Source: a bacterium
Lineage (GTDB): Bacteria; Zixibacteria; MSB-5A5; GN15; FEB-12
Assembly (NCBI GenBank): GCA_030612965.1
Contig: JAUWMW010000106.1
Location: 1 to 7,875 of the forward strand
Length of the DNA stretch: 7,875 nt
Reading direction: 5' to 3'
A program made the translations under genes and the position numbers. The notes beneath the pieces are model-generated. The model was not told the DNA's origin and did no database searches. It saw only the letters and a program-made list of their open reading frames with translations. This document shows positions 1 to 4,353 of the stretch, piece by piece (the first letter of the stretch is position 1; every line of letters starts with the position of its first letter).

Positions 1-505
1 TAGGTTCCAGATCACGAGCGGTCAGGATATTGCCACGTTTGAGATTCCGTTTTGCACGATTCCCTACCAGTTCGGACGGTTCGATAAGCGGCCGTTCGTG
101 CAAAGCCGTGACTTCCATCCGTTGCGGCGTGAGTTGTTCGACCGTGACCGGGTCAGAGCGCCGCACATTGTTCAGCAGGACCAGAACGTCGGCGTACTTC
201 CTGATTTTCAATCTGACCTGCCCGCTCTCCAGCCGCTCGCCGTCCATCTTCAGATCGGCCATCATCGAGAACAGCCCTAACGGTTCTTTCTGTGACAGTG
301 GCCGCAGAGTCAGTTGCTGCGGGTTCACTTCAGCACTCTTCAGAGAATGTGACAGGACCTCAACACGATACCAATTGGTGTCCAGATCGTACATGGCGGT
401 AACTTTGGCTTGTATCGCCTGCTCACAGGTAACCGACTGCGATGCCGGCGTCACCGTCAGTATGAGAGCCAAAGTGAGAATCAATATTGCTGGTAGTCTA
501 TTCAT
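1..505 (-). CDS. flgA: FlgA, flagellar P-ring assembly chaperone (3' end outside window)
   Basis: FlgA is the periplasmic chaperone that helps FlgI assemble into the P ring around the rod. The frame is open from an ATG at 505 to the left edge, giving 168 residues; the C-terminus lies outside the window. Residues 1-24 form a signal peptide (Asn-Arg, then a Leu/Ile-rich core, then a Pro-Ala-Ser-Gln region). The visible C-terminal part has the FlgA/SAF pattern, a pre-SAF 'ERPLIEPSELVGNRAKR' stretch followed by 'LKRGNILTARDLEP' (about residues 137-168). The ATG is 6 nt after the flgG stop, with only a weak AAGAG upstream inside flgG, so translation is probably coupled to flgG. The order flgF-flgG-flgA is common in Gram-negative flagellar operons, where flgH and flgI often follow. 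The family call rests on the SAF-like tail, the signal peptide and the position; the N-terminal half is divergent. Confidence 0.85.
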   Translation of the reverse strand, partial: MNRLPAILILTLALILTVTPASQSVTCEQAIQAKVTAMYDLDTNWYRVEVLSHSLKSAEVNPQQLTLRPLSQKEPLGLFSMMADLKMDGERLESGQVRLKIRKYADVLVLLNNVRRSDPVTVEQLTPQRMEVTALHERPLIEPSELVGNRAKRNLKRGNILTARDLEP

Positions 506-511
506 TGTGCG

Positions 512-1300
512 CTATCTCTTCAGGTTGTTGGCGATGGACGCCATGTCATCAGCCGTCTGGATGGCTTTGGAGTTCATTTCGTAGGCGCGTTGGGCCACGA
601 TCATATTGACCATCTCATCGACCACTTGGACGTTGGACATCTCAAGGTATCCCTGGTCGACCTCCCCAATACCGTTCTGCCCGGCTACGTCGGTAATGGG
701 ATCACCGGAGGCCGCCGTCATTTCCAGCAAATTGCGCCCGATAGCCGACAGACCGGCCGGGTTGATGAACCTTGCCAGTTCGAGTTGGCCGATCTCGGTG
801 GGCTCATCGGAACCAATCTGCATCACCTGGATGGAACCATCCTTGCCGATGGCTATCGAGGTGGCATCCTCGGGGATAGTGATTTCGGGCAGAATGATGT
901 AACCGTCGGAGTTGACCAGACGTCCGTCAGCCGAGAGTTTGAGACCGCCGTCGCGGGTGTACACGGTGCCGCCGTCCGGGTGTTGCAGTTGGAAGAAGCC
1001 GTCTCCGGTAATGGCCAGGTCGAGCGGGTTGCCGGTCTGCGTAAGATCACCCACCGTATATTGGCGAACCGTGGCGACCGGTCTGGTGCCGTATCCAATC
1101 GCCAACTCATTGGGTACTCGACTGCCGATTGCTGTCGCTGATCCGGCCCGGCGGTACTTCTGGTACAAAACATCCTGGAACTCAATCCGGCTCCTCTTGA
1201 AGCCGGTCGTGTTCATGTTAGCCAGATTGTTGGCGATGTTGTCGACATTCATCTGTTGCGACACCATGCCCGATGCCGCTGTACGCATCGCTTTTATCAT
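512..1300 (-). CDS. flgG: FlgG, flagellar distal rod protein
   Basis: FlgG polymerises to form the distal rod, the part of the drive shaft that crosses the peptidoglycan and outer membrane inside the P and L rings. The 262 residues match the usual family length (about 260). The N-terminal rod signature NIANNLANMNTTGFKRSR lies at residues 21-38. The C-terminal helical D0 segment (222-262) begins SNVQVVDEMV and contains QRAYEMNSKAIQTADDM. As in other axial proteins, the two ends would form the coiled-coil core and the middle the outer domain. There is no signal peptide, as expected for a type III export substrate. The start is supported by a strong AAGGAG ribosome binding site 6 nt upstream. 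It lies 26 nt after flgF and 6 nt before flgA in one unit. The product is certain at family level. Confidence 0.97.
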   Translation of the reverse strand: MIKAMRTAASGMVSQQMNVDNIANNLANMNTTGFKRSRIEFQDVLYQKYRRAGSATAIGSRVPNELAIGYGTRPVATVRQYTVGDLTQTGNPLDLAITGDGFFQLQHPDGGTVYTRDGGLKLSADGRLVNSDGYIILPEITIPEDATSIAIGKDGSIQVMQIGSDEPTEIGQLELARFINPAGLSAIGRNLLEMTAASGDPITDVAGQNGIGEVDQGYLEMSNVQVVDEMVNMIVAQRAYEMNSKAIQTADDMASIANNLKR

Positions 1301-1306
1301 CTTTAT

Positions 1307-1312
1307 CTCCTT
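1307..1312 (-). promoter_or_regulatory. Ribosome binding site of flgG
   Basis: On the minus strand this reads AAGGAG, 6 nt before the flgG ATG (1298-1300). It is the best Shine-Dalgarno match among the flg genes here and fixes the start. It suggests that flgG gets strong translation of its own, consistent with the distal rod needing more copies than the proximal rod. Confidence 0.8.
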
Positions 1313-1326
1313 GGCTTGCGCCTCAT

Positions 1327-2058
1327 TTACTGCTTACCGCCGACCCGGCTGAACAAATTGTTCAAAGATTGATCCTGTGCCTGAACGGCCCGAGAGTTAG
1401 CCTCGTAGGCCCGAAATGAGATCATCATGTCGATCATCTCGCGAACGATGTCGACATTCGATGTTTCAATATATCCTTGCCTGATGTCGAACCGTTCTAC
1501 CGCGATCAACTCAATACCCTCCGGCACAGCGTACAGAGAGTTCCCGATCTTTTCCAACTGGTTGATATCAGCCACCGTAGCCGGCACGATCCGGGCAACG
1601 ATAACGCCGTCCGACCGAATCTCGCCGGACTGCCCTATCGTCACCTTGCCTGAGCCAACCTCGACCGACCCACCTTCACCGATCAGCCGGAGGCCGCCGG
1701 GGAAGGTCACAAACCCGTCGGCATCGACCGTGAAGCTGCCGGACCGAGTCAGCAGAACACTGCCGTCTTCCGCTTCAAGCGTGAAAAAGCCGTCCCCTTC
1801 GATAGCCATATCCAGCGGGTTGCCGGTTTTGTCGAAAAACCCGGCTGTGAAATCGGTGTACACTTCCTCAATCATCGGCTGTTCCCAGTCCGTCCGACGC
1901 GGCTGTAATTTCCGCTCGGCCCGTGACAACTCCTGAGTAAAGATCATATCCCTTTTGAACCCGGGAGTCCCGGCATTGGCGATATTGTTGGCCGAGAGTT
2001 CCTGCTTCTTCAGGTGGGGTACCATGCCCGAGGCTGAGGTGTAAAGTCCTTTAATCAT
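1327..2058 (-). CDS. flgF: FlgF, flagellar proximal rod protein
   Basis: FlgF is one of the proximal rod subunits linking the MS ring to the FlgG distal rod; it is exported by the flagellar type III apparatus. The 243 residues fit the family. The rod signature NNIANAGTPGFKRD is at residues 24-37, the conserved 'TGNPLDMAIEGDGFF' segment lies mid-protein, and the C-terminal helical segment (200-243) contains SNVDIVREMIDMMISFRAYE. It is a paralogue of the neighbouring FlgG, but shorter and with the rod signature changed from NTTGF to GTPGF. Being the upstream of two adjacent FlgG-like genes supports flgF over a second flgG. The ATG at 2058 has GGAG 6 nt upstream (2065-2068). Another ATG at 2062 is out of frame. 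It is the first gene of its unit and has a candidate sigma54 promoter just upstream. Confidence 0.92.
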   Translation of the reverse strand: MIKGLYTSASGMVPHLKKQELSANNIANAGTPGFKRDMIFTQELSRAERKLQPRRTDWEQPMIEEVYTDFTAGFFDKTGNPLDMAIEGDGFFTLEAEDGSVLLTRSGSFTVDADGFVTFPGGLRLIGEGGSVEVGSGKVTIGQSGEIRSDGVIVARIVPATVADINQLEKIGNSLYAVPEGIELIAVERFDIRQGYIETSNVDIVREMIDMMISFRAYEANSRAVQAQDQSLNNLFSRVGGKQ

Positions 2059-2079
2059 ACATTTCTCCGCCCAGCTATA

Positions 2080-2096
2080 AGCAGCATCTATGCCAA
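2080..2096 (-). promoter_or_regulatory. Candidate sigma54 (-24/-12) promoter of flgF-flgG-flgA
   Basis: On the minus strand this reads TTGGCATAGATGCTGCT. Against the sigma54 consensus YTGGCACGRNNNTTGCW it keeps the TTGGCA -24 block and the TGCT -12 block, with exactly 10 nt between GG and GC; it differs at the C and G after TGGCA and at the first T of TTGC. The start site would be near 2069, giving a leader of about 11 nt that begins almost at the GGAG ribosome binding site of flgF. Sigma54 control of rod and hook genes is well known in several Gram-negative lineages. The very short leader is the main reason for caution. Confidence 0.5.
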
Positions 2097-2271
2097 GCCT
2101 CGAAACACACGGCTAAGCTGCTGTCCGGTTATAGATTGCACTGACGGGCAGGTCGGGGAAACGTCGGTTGGGAGAGTTCATACTGGAATCGTTTACTCTG
2201 GACGGGTGGATTATTTTTCCAGGGACAGACAGATCGGCCGTCCCCTGTCTATTGTCGAGAAAGAGAGCGGA
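2097..2271. other. Spacer between the four-Cys gene and the flgF promoter
   Basis: No credible coding frame is seen. The main structure is at 2222-2250, where two short perfect inverted pairs interleave: GGGAC (2222-2226) with GTCCC (2240-2244), and AGACAG (2227-2232) with CTGTCT (2245-2250). Only one can form at a time. Neither is followed by a T-run on the minus strand, so a terminator for the small upstream gene is not supported. If an activator-dependent sigma54 promoter does drive flgF, this spacer is where upstream activator sites would be expected; I cannot name a motif. Confidence 0.35.
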
Positions 2272-2478
2272 TTATGGAAGTTGGTACTTGGCGATGGTCT
2301 TATTGATCAGTTTGTCCATGGCCTCGTTAAATCTTTGCTCGCTGTGGTATTCGCCGTTCGATTCCTGGTAGAGGGGACAATCTGACTTGTAACCGAAGCA
2401 TTTCAGTTCCTCGGCCAGGTAGCAAGCTTTGATATAGGCGCAGCGTTCGATCTTGCGGGTTTGCTTCTGTATAGCCAT
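2272..2478 (-). CDS. Small four-cysteine protein of unknown function
   Basis: I do not recognise a named family. The 68-residue product has four cysteines, at residues 13, 19, 27 and 34, in a C-x5-C-x7-C-x6-C pattern ending in the sequence CPLY. A charged, probably helical tail follows (about 45-64, with FNEAMDKLINKTIAKY). The spacing could bind a metal such as zinc or an iron-sulphur cluster. There is no signal peptide or membrane segment, so it is probably cytoplasmic. The ATG at 2478 has no recognisable Shine-Dalgarno sequence; the nearest upstream motif is GCCGATGT. The gene points toward flgF, 213 bp away, and is divergent from the dockerin gene. Coding is supported by the regular Cys spacing and amphipathic tail, not by homology I can name. 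A role in motility is only suggested by position. Confidence 0.62.
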   Translation of the reverse strand: MAIQKQTRKIERCAYIKACYLAEELKCFGYKSDCPLYQESNGEYHSEQRFNEAMDKLINKTIAKYQLP

Positions 2479-2536
2479 AGTTGAAACATCGGCAGAATTT
2501 CGCGAAAAATGAGTGTCGTCGTGGCAAAACGGGCAG

Positions 2537-2566
2537 ACTGTACCCTATAGGGGTTGAGTATGTGAA
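2537..2566 (-). promoter_or_regulatory. Weak candidate promoter of the four-Cys gene, with a palindrome in its spacer
   Basis: On the minus strand TTCACA (-35, 2561-2566) and TACAGT (-10, 2537-2542) are separated by 18 nt. That is 5/6 and 4/6 matches to the sigma70 consensus. Transcription would start near 2530, about 50 nt before the ATG. The spacer holds the perfect 10-bp palindrome CCCTATAGGG (2543-2552), placed where a repressor could act. The match is modest and could be chance. Confidence 0.28.
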
Positions 2567-2597
2567 TCCTCTTGCAAGCTGCAACCGAAAAAAACTA

Positions 2598-2626
2598 TTG
2601 CCAGAAAGCACATCTTTGCCTATATT
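2598..2626 (+). promoter_or_regulatory. Sigma70-type promoter of the dockerin gene
   Basis: TTGCCA (2598-2603) and TATATT (2621-2626) are separated by exactly 17 nt, each a 5/6 match to consensus. An A-rich tract just upstream (2588-2594) could act as an UP-like element. Transcription would begin near 2633 and leave a leader of about 110 nt before the start codon. A second TTGACA at 2676-2681 is followed only by a poor -10 (CATTGT, 16-nt spacer), so the first pair is preferred. Confidence 0.6.
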
Positions 2627-2732
2627 GCTGGCGGTTCAATAGCACCGGCTCAATTACTTACTCGGGTATCGGCCTTTGACAGTTTTCTGCTAACTTGCAT
2701 TGTTTTTGCTATCTACTAGTTCGTAAAATGAC

Positions 2733-2738
2733 GAGGAA
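2733..2738 (+). promoter_or_regulatory. Ribosome binding site of the dockerin gene
   Basis: GAGGAA sits before three possible in-frame starts: GTG 2742, ATG 2745 and ATG 2757. The GAGG core ends 8 nt before ATG 2745, the best spacing of the three, so 2745 is taken as the start. GTG 2742 is only 5 nt away and remains possible; the mature protein is the same in either case. Confidence 0.6.
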
Positions 2739-2744
2739 ACAGTG

Positions 2745-3506
2745 ATGCGTGACAGTATGAAAACTTATCTGATGTCGGCTGCGATGGTTCTGGCTCTCAC
2801 CCCTACTGGCGGCTTGGTTCTGGCGCAGGATCCCGGGATACCCGATACCCTGCGGATTGATTCCGCCGTGGCCCATACCGGCGGCAGCGGCGAATTGCCG
2901 GTTTATTTCACCAATGACCAATCTCTCACCGGGGTCGAGGTGACCGTAAGTTGGGATTCACCGGAAGTAACGGTGGATTCTTTCTCGTTCGTCGGCGGAC
3001 GTCTGGCCGGATACACCTCTACCGGCTGGGCTACCATTGATTCCGGTCTCAGCATCTACTTCATAGCCTTTGAAGATCTCATTCCACCCGGCGAAGGGCT
3101 TCTGGGCACCATCCACTTCGGATACCTGTCGACCATCGACCCGCAGCTTGTGACGGTCGACACAGCCACCATATTCGCACCCCAGGTGGAGTACAGCACC
3201 CTGTTTTCAGATGATTTCCATGAGCCTTTCTCCCCCCAGGTAGTCAAGGGTTATCTTGACATCCTGGCTGGCGGCTGCTGCATAGGTGACCGTGGGAATA
3301 TCGACAACAGCCCCGACGACGCTGTCGACATTTCTGATCTGGTTTACTTGATCGACTACATGTTCGTCTCCGGTCCGGCGCCAGTTTGTCCGGGTGAGGC
3401 GAATCTCGATGGTGACCCGGAGGAGATTATTGACATCAGCGACTTGGTTTACCTGGTCGATTACATGTTCCAGGATGGTCCTCCTCCCCCACCTTGTTAC
3501 CAGTGA
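2745..3506 (+). CDS. Secreted protein with cohesin-like domain and C-terminal type I dockerin
   Basis: A 253-residue exported protein of unknown precise role. Residues 1-27 are a signal peptide ending VLA, with the mature protein starting QDPG. Residues 34-145 form a beta-rich region resembling cohesin-like domains, with an 'ELPVYFTNDQSLTGVEVTVSWD' type opening at 50-71. Residues 180-248 are a type I dockerin made of two repeats, 184-213 and 219-248. Each repeat has an Asp/Asn-rich calcium loop, then DISDLVYL(I/V)DYMF and a Gly-Pro stretch. The first loop (NIDNSPDDAVD) is longer than the canonical DxDxDGxxxxD. Cysteines at 178, 179, 215 and 251 flank the repeats and could form disulphides. 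Dockerins bind cohesins through calcium-dependent contacts, so the protein could dock to a partner or to copies of itself. It has its own promoter and terminator and is the only plus-strand gene among flagellar genes. A flagellar role is not evident. Confidence 0.88.
   Translation: MRDSMKTYLMSAAMVLALTPTGGLVLAQDPGIPDTLRIDSAVAHTGGSGELPVYFTNDQSLTGVEVTVSWDSPEVTVDSFSFVGGRLAGYTSTGWATIDSGLSIYFIAFEDLIPPGEGLLGTIHFGYLSTIDPQLVTVDTATIFAPQVEYSTLFSDDFHEPFSPQVVKGYLDILAGGCCIGDRGNIDNSPDDAVDISDLVYLIDYMFVSGPAPVCPGEANLDGDPEEIIDISDLVYLVDYMFQDGPPPPPCYQ
3294..3488 (+). repeat. Duplicated dockerin repeat (coding)
   Basis: Two copies of a roughly 30-codon unit, at 3294-3383 and 3399-3488, encode the paired EF-hand-like halves of the dockerin. 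The proteins match over DISDLVYL(I/V)DYMF, while the DNA differs at many third positions (for example ttacttgatcgactac against ttacctggtcgattac). This is an old duplication kept by protein selection, not a recent DNA repeat. Confidence 0.8.
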
Positions 3507-3557
3507 CGACACTGAACAGGCACCGCAGAAACATCGATGTTGTTTGAATACTCAATC

Positions 3558-3583
3558 GGCCTCCCATTTGGGAGGCCTTTTTT
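3558..3583 (+). terminator. Intrinsic terminator of the dockerin gene
   Basis: A perfect 8-bp stem, GGCCTCCC (3558-3565) paired with GGGAGGCC (3570-3577), with an ATTT loop and followed directly by six T (3578-3583). It lies 51 nt after the dockerin stop codon. On the minus strand no T-run follows the hairpin, so it should act mainly in the plus direction. Confidence 0.93.
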
Positions 3584-3675
3584 GCAGGACTTTGAGGTGG
3601 TCTGGAGTATCGCCGAGATAGGCGCTAAGCCGACAGACTGAAACACTACGGTGGGGCCGCGTGGCCCGGACGTTC

Positions 3676-3834
3676 GGGAGTGTTGACAAACCCTGATTAC
3701 GTTGTGTCGGGTCTTGGACGCGCTGAAAGCGTGGTTGTGACCCGACACCTAACTCCTTGTTGGACAACGGCGGCGGGTCACACGAATTCGCAAGACCCGC
3801 CGCAACACGCTGAAGGGACTTTATCAACAAGCCC
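3676..3834. repeat. Composite inverted-repeat element (MITE/REP-like candidate)
   Basis: The outer arms are imperfect inverted copies sharing the core TGTTGA(C/T)AAA: GGGAGTGTTGACAAACCC at 3676-3693, and at 3815-3834 on the other strand GGG-CT-TGTTGATAAA-GTCCC. Inside are two perfect 10-bp hairpins. One is GTGTCGGGTC (3704-3713) with GACCCGACAC (3739-3748), enclosing a smaller ACGC/GCGT hairpin. The other is GCGGCGGGTC (3770-3779) with GACCCGCCGC (3794-3803). The hairpins share the inner CGGGTC/GACCCG and differ in the outer four bases, yet both are perfectly paired. A near-direct repeat AC(G/A)CGCTGAA occurs at 3718-3727 and 3805-3814. There is no transposase or target-site duplication that I can see. 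A mobile or interspersed repeat is the likeliest reading; a structured RNA is the alternative. Confidence 0.6.
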
Positions 3835-3891
3835 AAATACCTGGGGCATCCTTGTCTACAATGGCGTTGAGGTTCCCGAGCTTCAGTCCGG

Positions 3892-4341
3892 CTACGATTG
3901 CGTCTTGCGGCGATACGAGGTAACAGCGATCTCGTCACCCTCTTTGGTGAGCGCTTGTTCGATCTCGGCGTTGTGTTTGGCCAACTGCCGTTCTTTGAGC
4001 TTCTCGAGAACGCGCCGTTCTTTGGCAGCTTCAACGAGATCAGTGCGCTTCTTCTCCCTCTCCTCTTCCAGCGCTTTGAGCAGTTCGGTACCGGCCAATC
4101 GTTCGCGTTTCAGTCTGGCCAGATAGCGCGAATAGACTAACATCTCGGCCACTGAGAGATTTTCCTTCATCTGGTCGCGCTGCTGAGACAGGTTACTGTC
4201 GCGCGACCGGTCAAGACGATCCAGTTCGTTTGACTGCTGGTGAACTTTCTGAAGAGTTGAGGCGTGTTCTTTTTGGCGCTCTCGCTCGATATGTTCCTTA
4301 ACCTTCAGGAGTGCCTGCAGACGGTATTTGAACTTTTTCAC
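3892..4341 (-). CDS. fliJ: FliJ, flagellar export apparatus stalk protein
   Basis: FliJ is a small antiparallel coiled-coil protein that sits in the centre of the FliI ATPase ring, like the gamma subunit of F1, and links it to the export gate protein FlhA; it also helps cycle export chaperones. The 149 residues match the usual length (about 147). The family opening FKYRLQALLKVKE is at residues 4-16, and almost all the rest is highly charged helix with heptad character and no proline. Sequence conservation in FliJ is always low, so the call also rests on its place directly after fliI. The start is GTG (4339-4341), preceded by GGGG 8 nt away; this overlaps the region just after the fliI stop, 12 nt upstream. 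No flagellar gene follows it: the next features are the repeat element and the convergent dockerin gene. Confidence 0.9.
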   Translation of the reverse strand: MKKFKYRLQALLKVKEHIERERQKEHASTLQKVHQQSNELDRLDRSRDSNLSQQRDQMKENLSVAEMLVYSRYLARLKRERLAGTELLKALEEEREKKRTDLVEAAKERRVLEKLKERQLAKHNAEIEQALTKEGDEIAVTSYRRKTQS

Positions 4342-4353
4342 TGGAAGCGCCCC

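Larger units (their letters stand above)
3507..3891. other. Convergent intergenic region between the dockerin gene and fliJ
   Basis: These 385 bp carry no supported gene. They hold, in order, the dockerin gene terminator (3558-3583), a stretch with short GC-rich hairpins such as GGGCC-gcgt-GGCCC (3654-3667) and CGCC-gagata-GGCG, and then the inverted-repeat element at 3676-3834. Open frames cross it on both strands, but they overlap the terminator or the start of fliJ and have no ribosome binding site or recognisable domain. No clear T-run terminator for the fliF-J unit is seen on the minus strand. Confidence 0.7.

Noticed and set aside
30..584. Plus-strand open frame of 184 codons
   Set aside because: It lies antisense to flgA and the end of flgG, has no ribosome binding site or recognisable domain, and the minus-strand reading has a signal peptide and FlgA features.
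2168..2371. Plus-strand 67-codon frame upstream of flgF
   Set aside because: It runs antisense into the four-Cys gene, shows no ribosome binding site and no motif; the minus-strand product has regular cysteine spacing.
2586..2611. Second sigma54-like site on the minus strand before the four-Cys gene (CTGGCA ... GGTTGC)
   Set aside because: The GG and GC elements are about 18 nt apart instead of the required 10, and sigma54 spacing is strict.
2627..2741. Possible riboswitch in the dockerin gene leader
   Set aside because: The 110-nt leader has no recognisable c-di-GMP or other riboswitch core and no strong hairpin; I see nothing to support it.
3635..3670. Possible minus-strand terminator for the fliF-J unit at the GGGCC/GGCCC hairpin
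   Set aside because: The stem is only 5 bp and no T-run follows on the minus strand.
3552..4034. Minus-strand 160-codon frame across the intergenic region
   Set aside because: It overlaps fliJ out of frame, crosses the repeat element and ends in the dockerin gene terminator. Its composition is that of translated hairpin DNA.
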